From positions 1 through 64,000 of the forward strand of contig JAAEAF010009095.1 of NCBI GenBank assembly GCA_011037195.1: a DNA stretch of 64,000 bases, read 5' to 3'. The stretch is from Triatoma infestans (lineage: Eukaryota > Arthropoda > Insecta > Hemiptera > Reduviidae). Both the position numbers and the translations under genes were made by a program. How positions within the stretch are numbered: position 1 is the first letter of the stretch; the number at the start of each line of letters is the position of its first letter. Positions 1-10,939 of the stretch are shown piece after piece. The notes beneath the pieces are model-generated. The model searched no databases, was not told where the DNA came from, and worked only from the letters and a program-made list of their open reading frames with translations.

Positions 1-380
1 TTTGATAAATACCTAATTAAAACTCTCAATAGATCTGCTTCAAACAGAGTTTCTTGATCTGACGTCCTTGAGCTTGGAACCTATAACTACAGTTGAAGTT
101 AAACCGTTTGATAAATACCTAATTAATACTCTCAATAGATTTGCTTCAAACAGAGTTTCTTGATCTGATGTCTGTGGGCTTGGCACCCATTACTACAGTT
201 GAAGTAAAACCGTTTGATAAATACCTAATTAAAACTCTCAATAGATCTGCTTCAAACAGAGTTTCTTGATCTGATGTCTGTGGGCTTGGCACCCATTACT
301 ACAGTTGAAGTAAAACCGTTTTTGATAAATACCTAATTAAAACTCTCAATAGATTTGCTTCAAACAGAATTTCTTGATCT
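1..380. repeat. 106-bp tandem repeat (satellite), about 3.6 copies
   Basis: Copies begin at 1, 107, 213 and 321, each opening TTTGATAAATACCTAATTAA. The period is 106 bp, with two extra T at the third junction. Copies differ by scattered substitutions, mainly in the 61-100 part of the unit; copies 2 and 3 resemble each other more than copy 1. The fourth copy stops near 380 inside the unit. Each unit carries a small inverted pair AAACTCT / AGAGTTT. The array starts at the window edge, so it very probably continues to the left. There is no coding potential. Confidence 0.95.
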
Positions 381-639
381 ATCTTCAGTGGGTAGAATGG
401 AAAAACAATCACTTCATTATATTTGCTGGCTCTAATGTCTAGCATTTCATCATTTATACAATAAATGAGTTAGTACAATGTTACTATTATTAGCATTAAA
501 TATATGTATCAGACATTACGGCAATTTTCACCGAAAAATTAAAAATTTATTAAATAAAAAACAAAAAATACAATTTAATCAAGAAGATTTTTCATTAAAA
601 TTGCAACGTTACAATGTTTAGTTGCTTGTGCAAATTTAA
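381..639. other. AT-rich spacer, nothing recognised
   Basis: Simple AT-rich sequence between the satellite and the first TE-C copy. No open frame, repeat or motif that I can support. Confidence 0.5.
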
Positions 640-1079
640 ATTTAAACTAACTGGCAGATCTCCCCAATACCCCAGTAAAATGAATTTTTTTTTTTCAGAA
701 AAGTATTTCAAATAAAAATTAGATAAGTTTCTGTCTGTGCAACAAGTATTCCAAGTTTAAAAAAAAATCGTAACCGTTTTCAAGAAAATTCCAAAAACTG
801 AAAAACCTATTCTGTAAAATCGCACTTTCTGTTAACCGATTTACTTCAAATTTGAAATTCTATTATTGCTTTTAATGTGTATAAATGAAAACCTAACTCT
901 ACCTCTCCCCCATAACTGCCCTTAAATGAATTTTCTCAGAGAAACATTTCAAATAAAAGTTGTAGCTCTTTGTATGTGTAGTTCATATAACAAGTTTGAA
1001 GAAAATCGTCGGAGCTATTTTTGAGAAAAACGCAAAAAAGTAAAATATTAAGTCTGTTTACATACACACACAGATAGTA
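640..1079 (+). mobile_element. TE-C copy 1, left part (interrupted)
   Basis: Shares with the fuller copy at 41363-42378 the internal blocks 'AAATAAAAGTTGTAGCTCTT', 'GAAAATCGTCGGAGC' and a cytosine-rich 'CTCCCCCATAACTGCCC' block, each present as one of two diverged internal repeats (about 660-860 and 890-1050). It ends in a short CA tract at 1060-1072 and then passes abruptly into LINE-A reverse transcriptase. The missing right end reappears after the LINE at 3095-3240. Non-coding; class unknown. Confidence 0.7.
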
Positions 1080-1081
1080 TT

Positions 1082-1897
1082 TTGGAGAACGAATGTCCCC
1101 CAAAGTCGTGGTCTAATGGAATTTCGCTCATTAATTGTATCATTAAACTCTTTACTGGTATCCTGTCGAAAAGGATTTTAGCTTGGGCTGATTATGAGAA
1201 TCTAATCCCGGAAGAACAATCCGGCTTTCGGAGTGGAAGAAGCTGCGTCGACCATGTATTTACGCTTACATCTTTGATACATATTAATTTAAGAGAAAAA
1301 GGAAGTTATGTATTTGCCGCCTTCGTGGACTTTAAGAAAGCCTTCGATTCCATAAATCATAATTTACTATGGGAAAAACTGTTTTATCTTGGCCTTAGTG
1401 GAAAACTCGTGAGGATACTGAAAGGTTTATACGAGATGGCAAACATACAAATAAAATTGGGCGATTGCTTTTCTGAAGAAATAGGGGTGACCTCAGGACT
1501 GCTACAGGGTGCATCTCTTAGCCCAGCCCTATTCATCCTTTTTATTTCGGACATTGTAGACTATTTTAGAAGCAACGGAGCTTCAGGATTGCGAGTTAAC
1601 AGTTCAACGGAAGCCTTAATGCTTTTATTCGCTGATGACCTGGTATTGCTGAGTCGCTCCTGGTCTTCAGCTCAGAAGAATCTAAAAATTCTATATGAAT
1701 ATTGTTCTAATAATTCTCTACAACTAAATCCGGAAAAATCAAAGATCGTGGCTTTTCACAAATCGGGAAGAATTAAAAAACTAAAGCCTCTATTTTGGGG
1801 AAATTTGAAATTAGATTTTGCAAAGGAGTATGTTTATCTAGGTGTGCATCTGGGAAATTTAATCGGGCTTCGGAACACTGTATACGGCGCTCAGTGA
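1082..1897 (+). pseudogene. LINE-A reverse transcriptase domain (broken)
   Basis: A 271-codon open frame that starts at the insertion junction; the first codon is TTG, not ATG, so it is not a true start. RT landmarks in order: EQSGFRSGRSCVDHVF (finger region), FVDFKKAFDSINH (motif A, catalytic Asp present), GLLQGASLSPALF (motif B), LLFADDLVLLS (motif C, both Asp present), NPEKSKIVAF (motif D) and YVYLGVHLG (motif E). The frame is lost just after motif E. The active-site residues are intact, but the protein lacks its endonuclease and breaks before the thumb, so no working product is expected. The exact LINE clade is not assigned; an I/R1/LOA-like group is possible. Confidence 0.9.
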
Positions 1898-1958
1898 TTG
1901 CAACTGCTAAGATAAGGGAATTCTTATTAAAGGGAAAAGTGATTCTTGGGAATCAAAA

Positions 1959-2859
1959 ATGACCTTGTTTGATTCTATGGTTGTGTCCACACTCCTGTAT
2001 AGTTCCGAAGTTTGGAGTTTGAGATACTTTGAACCCTTGGAAGTAGTCCAGACTAAATTTTTAAAAAGTTTATTCTTATGGCCGAAATTTACCCCTAATT
2101 ATATAGTACGGCTCGAGTCCGGTAGAAATCCTTTATCCGTCCAAATCTTCGGTAGGGTAATAAATTTTTGGATCAAATTGCTTCGACTCCCACTTGAAAG
2201 TCTCCCAGGACAATGTTTGTAAGATTGTGCCAACTGGACCAATGCCCCAACAATAATTCTGATTATAATTGGGTATCACAGGTCAGAAATATAGCCATTG
2301 AACTAGGGGACCCCCTGACGATGAATTCTTTGAATGCTAATTTTGTTGCAGAGAATAAGAGCGGACTGTTACAGAAAATGAAAAATAATCTCCTTAGTTT
2401 AGATATTGATAAAGCTGTGAACTCTGGCTATTCCTCAATATAAAGAAATATCTGTAACTTTGCTTATTTAGTACCTCAACATTATTTCACTTTAATTGTT
2501 AATATCAATAAATTGAGGATTACTAGCCAACTAAGAATAGCAAACAATAATGTAGTCAGACTATTAATCAATGGTGATGTATATTACTTTTATAAGGAAG
2601 AGGTCTGTAAATTTTTAAACACTCAATATTAAATAGCTTGAAACATCTTATATTGGAATGTCCCATTTACTCCAATTGTAGATCCAAATTTTTAAAACAA
2701 TACATTCTATCCGATGAGAGCATATCAAGTCTAGAAAGCATCTTAACTTTTGATAGTGTTGAAAAAATAAATAATGTTTACTTTTACCTATTAGAGATTT
2801 GTAGACTGTCAGGAGAACTAGCAGCAATGTTGTCAATGTCAGTAAATAATGGACTGTAA
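1959..2859 (+). pseudogene. LINE-A thumb/connection and C-terminal CCHC region (frameshifted)
   Basis: Three successive frames continue the same protein. 1959-2222 reads FDSMVVSTLLYSSEVWSLRY and FLKSLFLWPKFTPNYIVRLE, matching the post-RT region of LINE-A copies at 15.1-16.1 and 60.8 kb. 2213-2443 continues in a new frame. 2500-2859 contains NKLRITSQLRIANNNVVRLL and KHLILECPIYSNCRSKF, the His/Cys part of the C-terminal zinc cluster. At least two frameshifts and one stop lie between the pieces. In related LINEs this C-terminal cluster is thought to bind nucleic acid. Confidence 0.8.
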
Positions 2860-3094
2860 AGTCGAAAAATTTTTGTTGCCATTACTCTGTGGTTTTGTTT
2901 TCTTTTGTGTATTAATAATTTCTAAGATATAAGTTTTGATTTATTTTCTTTATTGTTGTACAACTGTGTAAGTGCCTTGTAAGAGATATCATTTTAATTT
3001 GAGAGTCAGTGAAGATCGACTCCATGCTAATGGATATGTTTCTTGTAGCAATAAAAAATAAAAAAAATAAAATATAACTACCCTTCCTTAGCAC

Positions 3095-3240
3095 CACAGA
3101 CCATTCCTTACAACAAAAAAAAAAAACCACTTTTTTGAACTCAGGGGACCTCAAAACGGATATTTCCGGTGAAAACTCGATATCGAAAATTTTTGACACG
3201 ATTACAATACTTCCTCTTGCTAGGAGTAAGAGAAAGTAAA
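3095..3240 (+). mobile_element. TE-C copy 1, right end
   Basis: Carries the diagnostic right end of TE-C: CACTTTTTTGAACTCAGGGG, ACTCGATATCGAAAATT, ACACGATTACAATACTTCC and the terminal palindromic stretch TTGCTAGGAGTAAGAGAAAG. Continues, after the LINE, the copy that begins at 640. Confidence 0.8.
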
Positions 3241-4319
3241 AAATTAAAGGAATTAGAAAGGGATGGAGACTGTTGAAGAAACTTTGTCAAGCCGGCCATT
3301 TACATTGCAGCTGCGGTAGAAGAAGATAGATTAAATGGAACAAAATGTATTAATAAATAAACTATTTGAGAAAAACAAAAAAATTTATTCTTTAAAAATT
3401 AACTAGGTAAACATATAAAATTGAATTGATTTTATAATTTATTAAATACTAATTCTTATTTATATTGTGCTTAGTATTTTAGGAGGACATTACTGAATTT
3501 CTTGATAGTTCACCACTACAATCGGGGTCGTTTTACTAATAGCGTTCTGCTTAGTTACTACGTCCAAACGGCGACCACTTGAGACTGGTCACATGCGAAC
3601 TGAACATTATATCTCATCACCAAGAAAATTGTGCTAAATGATTGTATACCGCTTTCTTCATTGTTATTTTGTGGAACAAAAGTAACTTGAATCCTTTTTT
3701 TTTTACCAATATTCACATAATGACGTTCAATTTAATATTACAGTGAATCTTGTTAAAATATCATAAGACATTAACATTTTTTAAGCTTACTTTTTTTCAT
3801 TGTTACATTAACAACAATAATTCTTGTTGAAGTTTTCTTGGATTTTTTAATTTTTCGATAAGACGCGAAAATCAGGAGTTATAATGGTCCTCCTCCAAAA
3901 TTATTACTTAGATCTTCTTCTTACTTATAGATTTTGCTATATGAGAAAGTTCCATCTTTTTTCTATTTCTACCTTCCATCCCGTGATGTTCTGCAAGTAA
4001 GTGTATCTGTTTCATATGTCACACATGTCAAATAACTTTACAAACATAAGCTTGCGCGACATTGTCGTCCTTTCAAGAGTTCTCGATCTCATTAAGCAAC
4101 AACTCATTTGCATTTATTTATAACTTAGTACATGACTTATTCAACAATTATGCAGAAAATAACAAAAAAAAGTAAAAAACGCTGCGATTAGTGATAACTT
4201 CTTTTTGTTTTACACATTTTATTTTTATTAATTTGGAATAACTCATTTGGATCTAATGAGGTCATCCTCAATTTACATTTACTGGAACTGCTGTTCAAAA
4301 ACAAATTTTATTTAACCAT
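3241..4319. other. AT-rich spacer, nothing recognised
   Basis: No element, gene or structured repeat that I can support. A short, slightly GC-richer patch at 3520-3610 has no open frame of note. Confidence 0.4.
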
Positions 4320-5255
4320 TCCCTTGGCTTTGAATCTGTTATTAACTCTCGCTATAATCTCCATTACTGATGTATAAGCAGTTTTTCTCTGGAAGAGCCA
4401 TACACAACATTACCTCTATGTATTAATAAACTCAGACTGATTGCGCAGTTGACACTTTCCAATAAGAAAATCTATGTAATCTTTATTCAAACAGAAATTC
4501 TTTCAAATTTAATTCTAAATGTAACTGCCACTTGTGTACTTTCAATGATCCAGATGATATTCTTCATTTCCTTGTGTCCTGCCCTGCCATTTTCATTTTA
4601 TCGAAACAAATTTTTCATTCGTCTTCATTTCATTCTCAGATAGTAGTTTGGAAAAATTTGTCAAAATAGTGGGTTTATCTGTTTCAGACCACTCACACAT
4701 AAATATCTATTTGTTTTGTATAAATTCTCCGAAAATAAGGCTCTTATTTCCAGCTTGATATTTGTTCCTAGACCTTAGTCTTTTTGTAATATATCTCGTT
4801 CATCGTACACTTAAATGTATTGTTCATTTTGCTTAATCAAGTATGGGCAGGCTATCTTGTAAAATTTCTACTTCTTATTGTTAGACATATGTGTAGTTAA
4901 TCATCCAGGTTCCCAGTTTTTTAGTTCTTGGATAAAAGAAAGAATTTTTTGTAATTTTAATTATTTTAGATTAATGAATTTTGTTCAGCATTTTAATTCT
5001 TGTGAATATGAATGTGTTAAATACTTTTGAGATTAATACCTAGTTTTTAATTTTCTGGTTTTTAGCTAGTTTAGATTAATTTTATAGTATTATTGTAATT
5101 TCCTATATTTCAATTACTTTTATCAGGAATTTTTTCCCCCCTTTTTTAATTATTTGCATTGTAACATGGTTGTTACATTGCCGTTTAAGTCAACTCCTTC
5201 TGTATGCATCTGGGCCAAAACAGATGTACAAATAGATGAATAAATATAAATTCTT
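4320..5255 (+). pseudogene. LINE-A-like 3' end with CCHC cluster
   Basis: At about 4425-4470 one frame reads NKLRLIAQLTLSNKKIY, matching the LINE-A block NKLRITSQLRIANNN. At about 4523-4594 another frame reads CHLCTFNDPDDILHFLVSCP, a C-x2-C-x8-H-x4-C cluster of the kind found at LINE C-termini. A long AT-rich 3' UTR follows and ends near GATGAATAAATATAAA at 5236-5252. Frames change between blocks, so it is a dead, strongly 5'-truncated copy. The subfamily differs from copy 1. Confidence 0.6.
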
Positions 5256-8237
5256 TACGGGCGGGAATTTGCTACACTAAAGTAAACAGAGTAGCATACA
5301 GTTCTGGTACCCGGAGGTTTACATTCTCGCAATGTTGCTTGTAGAGACTTTCTACTCTAGGATTCACTAAAGCAGACTGGTTCTTACTGTCTTGTGATCG
5401 ACAATAACGAAAGATCCAGAGCCGGCAGCACATGGAGAAGGCCCCAGGAGCCTTCCTGGCCAAAGAAGTTCATCCACCTTTCAAAGACTATTCTATTTGT
5501 TTATAAAAATAATTAAAATATTTGACAATTGTTTAAATTTTAACGTAGTAAGGAATGCGACAAAACAGATTTAGCGAGTCACGTTCCCAGAAGATATGAA
5601 TCCTTTCCAACTGCCGCGAACAACGCCAAATAATGAGATAAATTACCTCAATAATCGAATTGAAAAAAATCAGTAAATACTTCTACCCACTCTATTTTTT
5701 GTTGAGGATTAAGTGGTTTTTGCTCAGGCTGGAGGGTATTCTATGATTAGGTATAATTAAAGAAGCCAAAGGCAAAGGGAAACTTTTTCTCCTCAGATGT
5801 GCGTACGGATCACGATGATGAGACACACATTTTTTTGTGAATCTTCGATCACTCCAGCAACTGAATGGTTTCCCGAAAAAAGAAATCACAACGAATGTAC
5901 TGGAAGATTGTAGAATAGAAAAAAATGCTAAACTCTGTCCTAGGCAGCATACCCGTAGCAAGGAATGTTTTATGGAAGGAAATATGAAATCTTGCTCCAG
6001 GAGAAAAAATTATTGCTGCTTACCAAAATAAAGGAAAATGTCCGTTCAAAATAATTCGGGATATAACAGAAGCAAAGAAAACGGTGCTAGAAAGCAATAG
6101 TTAACGGATTTTGTGTTCACAGTGATGTGAATAAATTGAAATAATATAGTTATGATAAAAATGAGATGTAAATAATGTAAATGTCTGGCTTTGATAATAT
6201 CAGCTTACTAAATATCACCAAAAGAAAATAATAACAACACAAAAGAGACTTTGACATTTACAGTAATATTAGTCATTCAAAAAAACTTAATAATTTTTAA
6301 ACAAAGGAGCGTCTATAATAAAAATAGGATTTAGATATGAGAAACCACTTTAAAACATTTTAATATTCAGTCCGAGTGTACATTAAATCTGTCTATAGTG
6401 TTTGGAAAAGTTGAACCGAACCGAATTCTTAAAGATGGGTATATACTGGTTTAATTAAGTATTGGAGTAAAAATGATGCTAGAAGACTTTTGTGTACTCT
6501 GTATAATTAGTGGTCTGTATTATATATATAGTGGAGGGTTTGTCTCTATAAAAGCCAATCTCCAATATGGCTATTGTATTGTATTATCTCTTGTTTTAAA
6601 AACAATACATACATAGATATATAAAAGTATTGTTATGAAATTGATCTTATTGTCACTTTTTCTTTTGTGTCTATTATTTGTAATAAACTTACAAGGACAA
6701 ATGTAATAAATGTAACGATTCTATTTTGTTAAATGATTCTTATTCCGCAATTTATTTTGATATCAGATAAGTAATTACTACGATAATAGTAAGGACAATA
6801 GGAAGTAAGGCAATAACAAAATTAATACAAAATTTGATCAACAAAATTAATAAATACATTCAATATTATAAATACAATAACAATATTAAAATAATTTGAT
6901 TGAATTCGATTCGTCTTTAAATTTAAAAAAAAAACTTGAAAAAGTTTCTCAATTATTCTCACTCGTCAAAATTTTACTTGTAATAAAGTTTGTCTGTCCC
7001 TTTAATTACAAAAAATTTAAAAATGTATACACACCACTTTGCACATTGTCTCTGGAATGGTCCTCTGAACTCGTAGACCCTCTGAAACGGTAACATATAC
7101 CACTACTAATAAACAATATTAACAACTGAATACTAACTGGTTGTTTTTTTTTTTAATTATTTTTTTTATTGTTAATGTTTAATTATATGAAAGAAAGTTT
7201 GTAAAACTTTATTAAAAAAACTATAATTATCACGATTATATCTTGAAAGTTTTTAAATCTATCTCCATTACACGCGATTACTAAAGAAAAGATAACACGA
7301 ATTAGAAAATAATACGGAATAATTATAATGTAATTCTCACAATTGTTACACTTAAAAAAATAGAAATATTAAAGAAAAAAGAAAAAAAGTTAAAGATTGC
7401 ATGATTTCATTATTAAATGTATATAAAACTAAAGTAGAAATCTAACTAAAAAATCTTGCTTATCAGTATCAACCTAATTCTAAGAATTATTTATTACATG
7501 AGCTAATAAGAACTGGGAGGAAGCAATGGAAATATACTTACTGTTTAGAATGAAAATCAAATCGATGGGCAGTATGATTTTTAATAGTTTGCGTGCTATT
7601 TATGATATATAAAAGTTTTACTGTTTATTGCTTGAAGTTTTATTTCAAACTTCCAAGATTTTAAACACGAATTCTAACGTGATTAGAAAGTTAGTGTTTT
7701 GTTTTGATTATGTCATTTATAAAAATACTGTTGCTCCATATATATAGGAATATGTGTTATTCCAAAAGCCTTTTATATTTATTTTTATTAACAGGATCAG
7801 CTGATTGCTTGATTATAAACAAGACGCGAAGTTTTTTAATGCAGATTTAAATTTAAATTTTCTCAAAAATACGTAGCCTTTTTTGCCTAATTTTATGCAA
7901 AGGGATAATTTTGAGTGTTCCTCTCTTGATTTAAAACAGTGATCTGCATGTTAATACTTCTGTGACTTTATTTTTAAAACATTTTAGTTTACAGTGTATA
8001 TAACCTATAATAAGTGACTTCATTATTACTTCTATTATTATTATAAGTACTTTATTATAAAAATAATACAATAAATGATATAATACTTGAATACAGAAGC
8101 ATGGCAAAGAGCCGTCTGCCAGAGTAAAAACCGAAAAATAATTAAAAAAGAAAAATTATGAAAAACAATGCAAGAATTGTAATAGAACTAAAACAGAACT
8201 GGAATAAAAAGGAAAGTAAATAAAAGTATTAACACAA
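5256..8237. other. AT-rich spacer with a possible SINE scrap
   Basis: Mostly AT-rich sequence with no supported gene. About 5412-5465 (GAGCCGGCAGCACATGGAGA and AGGAGCCTTCCTGG) resembles the middle of SINE-F (GACCGGCTGTGCATTGGAGA in the copy at 55.2 kb) but is too short to call. 6400-7140 and 7140-8230 hold homopolymer and dinucleotide-rich DNA only. Confidence 0.35.
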
Positions 8238-8945
8238 CTAATGGTTAAATATGATAATGATACCCAAGTACTTACTGCGGTTCACCACCTCTATCTGGGA
8301 ATTTTTGTAGAACCACTTTTCTGAAGCCGCTAATCTGCCTCCTTTTCGAAATATCATTATTTTGGATTTTTCTAAATTGGCAGAAAGGTTCCACTGGACA
8401 CAATAAGTTTCCAGAATATTAATATTTCTCTGCAAGGAAATGGGGTTATCCGAGAGGAGAACAATATCATCTGCGTAAAGAAGATTTTTTATTTTGGTAC
8501 CACCGATAAGAACACCACCCTCCAACAGAGCCGGAAGATCGTCTACAAAAAAGGAAAATAGAATGGGGCTCAATAAACAGCCCTGCCTCACACCGGATCC
8601 TACCCGGATAGGTTCGGACATTCCATATATACAATTTAGTGACGATATTCCTAGTGAATAATATGCTTTCAGAATGTTCATAAACTTCCGTGATACACGT
8701 AGATTGAAGAGCTTTAGGAACAGTGAGGAGTGGTCTACAGTGTCGAATGCCGATTTCAAATCGATAAAAAAACAGTAAATTTTTTTACCTTTCTCTCGAG
8801 TCTTGTAATGAATAATATTTTGCTACACAAAAATGTTATCAATAGCGGAGAAGCCGCGCCGAAAACCGGTCTGAAATTCACTTAGCAGGTCGTTGTCTTT
8901 AAATTGTTCTAAGCGATGAAGTAACAGAACAATGAAGATTTTCAT
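8238..8945 (-). pseudogene. LINE reverse transcriptase fragment, LINE-A-related subfamily
   Basis: Reading on the minus strand from about 8945: LSEFQTGFRRGFSAIDNIF, an in-frame TAG at about 8825, FIDLKSAFDTVDH (motif A), GVRQGCLLSPILFSFF (motif B), LLYADDIVLLSDNP (motif C with both catalytic Asp), NLEKSKIMIFRKGGR (motif D) and SKYLGI (motif E), where the copy stops. It carries YADD rather than the FADD of copy 1 and a different motif B context, so it is a separate subfamily. It is truncated at both ends, with neither endonuclease nor C-terminal zinc cluster. Confidence 0.85.
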
Positions 8946-9155
8946 TATTACTATTAGTTTGTGGACTTCAGAAACAATTAAATGAATCATTGATTTAGAG
9001 AAATAAAAACGAAAACTGTAAGTAGTACTATATTACTAGAAGTGTAAATAGTAATTAGTAATTGTATATAACAATAATTGTAAATAATATTTCTGTAATA
9101 CTAGTGTACATAGGGATTTCAAATTCTAACTCTTTATTTATTTAGTTTCCTCTGT

Positions 9156-9600
9156 ATGAGTCAAATTAGCGACAGTTCCACAGACAATGAGTCTATTTCG
9201 TCGGTAACTCTAAAAAACAGAACCTGCACTTCTGGCAACTCGCCTAAACAAAATAAAAAAGTCAAAGACATCATCCTTAGCACCAAAACCTCTGACAAAC
9301 AGCAATGGAACCAAAGTTCACAATCTCCCAAGGAACAAACATCTCTCAGTCCAACTGTTTTTCGTCAACCACCAATGGCAAACACAAAGAAACCAGTAGC
9401 GACCATGACAGCTCCGCCGGGAGTCTATCAAATAATCCATTTGCTCCTCTTGCTGATCAAGAAAATATGGAGGCCACAACGTCCGTCCCCCGAATGCGTG
9501 TCCACAACCTCCCCCTATATATGTTAAGAATGTCCACCAATATGCAGCTCTATGTACTGCATTATCACAGTTAGTAAAGAATGATACGTTTTCTTGGAAT
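9156..9600 (+). pseudogene. LINE-B ORF1 (Gag-like) N-terminal part
   Basis: An ATG at 9156 opens a Ser/Thr/Gln-rich leader (MSQISDSSTDNESISS). One base shift later a second frame (from 9305) reads SSAGSLSNNPFAPLADQEN. A third frame near 9511-9598 gives PPPIYVKNVHQYAALCTALS, the block that in Jockey-type Gag proteins begins the RNA-binding core. The zinc knuckles that should follow are missing. Two or more frameshifts. The leader composition is typical of the disordered N-terminus of these proteins. Confidence 0.65.
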
Positions 9601-9690
9601 TATTACTTATTTCTACTTATCACCATCACACCTCTGAATCCCTCCTCACAACCGTAGTTTCCAGACTACTTCCCAATCAAGCATCATCCG

Positions 9691-10671
9691 GATTCTTACC
9701 CAACATTCTCTCACCGTTCTTATATGGAATTCTAATGGACTTACAAATCGCAGGCAAGAACTCGAAATGTTACTACATGACAAACGAATTGACCATGCCC
9801 TAATAACTGAGACACACTTCATGGACAGATCAAGGTTTTTCATCCCTGGCTACACAGCATACAAGTCTAATCATCCCGGAACAGGCCTTGGTGAACCGCT
9901 GTACTTGTTCGCAATTCCTTGTCACATTTTCTAATACGTTACAATACTAAACCCTTTCTACTGTTTACCGTCGTCTCTCTATTCTCGGAGCCATTTTCCT
10001 ATATACTTTTGCATCAGTGCACTGTCTCCCTAATCATACTATCTAGCAAAACGAATTCTTATCCTACTTTTCTTCTCTCGGTCCACGCTTTATATGTGGT
10101 GGCGCAAAGCATCCTAGCTGGGGCAGTCGGGTGGCAAATCCGAGAGGCCGAATCGTTCATAATATTCTTAGTCAAAATAGTTATTTCTGCTTATACCATC
10201 ACAACCTACTTACTGGCCAACTATCCTCGCAAAAGACCCGACCTACTCGATTTCTTCATCTGTTCTAATATTATGACCTTACATACTGACGTATATACCT
10301 TAAACGATCTGTCCTCCGACTATAGTCCCGTCATACTAACACTAGACATTCACCCAAAACAAACACCTCAACGACCGTCACTTATAAATGGAATTGTGGA
10401 CTGGGATTTATTCCGACAGACCCTTGATCAGAAACTGAACTTAAACGTGCCTTTAAAGACCCCACAACAACTAGACGATAACGTAGAGTATTTGACTATT
10501 TCTATTCAGCAAAGCATTTGGCAATCTACCCAACACATTTCATCTAGAACTACACAATTACCGTACAATCTACCTCGCCATTTAAGACAGCCAATAATCC
10601 GCAAACGTCATGCGAGAGCCCTTTGGCATCGCACCAGATACCCCTCCACAAAAAATTATTTAACCCACTGA
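9691..10671 (+). pseudogene. LINE-B apurinic-type endonuclease (broken)
   Basis: 9691-9900 in one frame reads VLIWNSNGLTNRRQELEMLL (metal-binding Asn motif), ITETHF (catalytic Glu) and PGYTAYKSNHP. After frameshifts the frame 9919-10671 continues to RKRPDLLDFFICS and LSSDYSPVILTLD. The family's catalytic His of the SDH motif is Tyr here (codon TAT at 10321). The remaining codons up to about 10670 form the linker toward the RT. The enzyme normally nicks target DNA to prime reverse transcription; this copy cannot. Confidence 0.8.
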
Positions 10672-10939
10672 CAAGAGAATTGACGAGAGGACTACATAAA
10701 TATTACAATGACCAATATACTCAGCTTACACACAATCCCTAACAACTGAACACAACTCACTCTGGACAGCTACTAAGAAAATCCTCAAATATAGACAAAC
10801 CTCTCACCCACATAGACATTCTTGGGCCAAATCAGACGAAGAGAAAGGTAGTGTCTAGCTGAACATCTTTCCACTGTCTTCATTCCTCACCTCGATGTAC
10901 AAGATTTACCATACTGGAAAATATCCGCAACGAACTGGA

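Larger units (their letters stand above)
1080..3075 (+). mobile_element. LINE-A copy 1, 5'-truncated non-LTR retrotransposon inserted in TE-C
   Basis: Starts inside the RT domain with no upstream endonuclease, so it is 5'-truncated. It runs through the RT, the thumb/connection region and the C-terminal CCHC region to a stop at 2859. A 3' UTR follows and ends in an A-rich tail (AATAAAAAATAAAAAAAATAAA, about 3049-3075). TE-C sequence lies on both sides, which is the signature of insertion into TE-C. I could not find a clean target-site duplication. It is the best preserved LINE-A in the window but carries several frameshifts after the RT core. Confidence 0.85.

Noticed and set aside
1..380. CRISPR-like array
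   Set aside because: The repeat is the full 106-bp unit with no unique spacers and the DNA is eukaryotic; it is a satellite.
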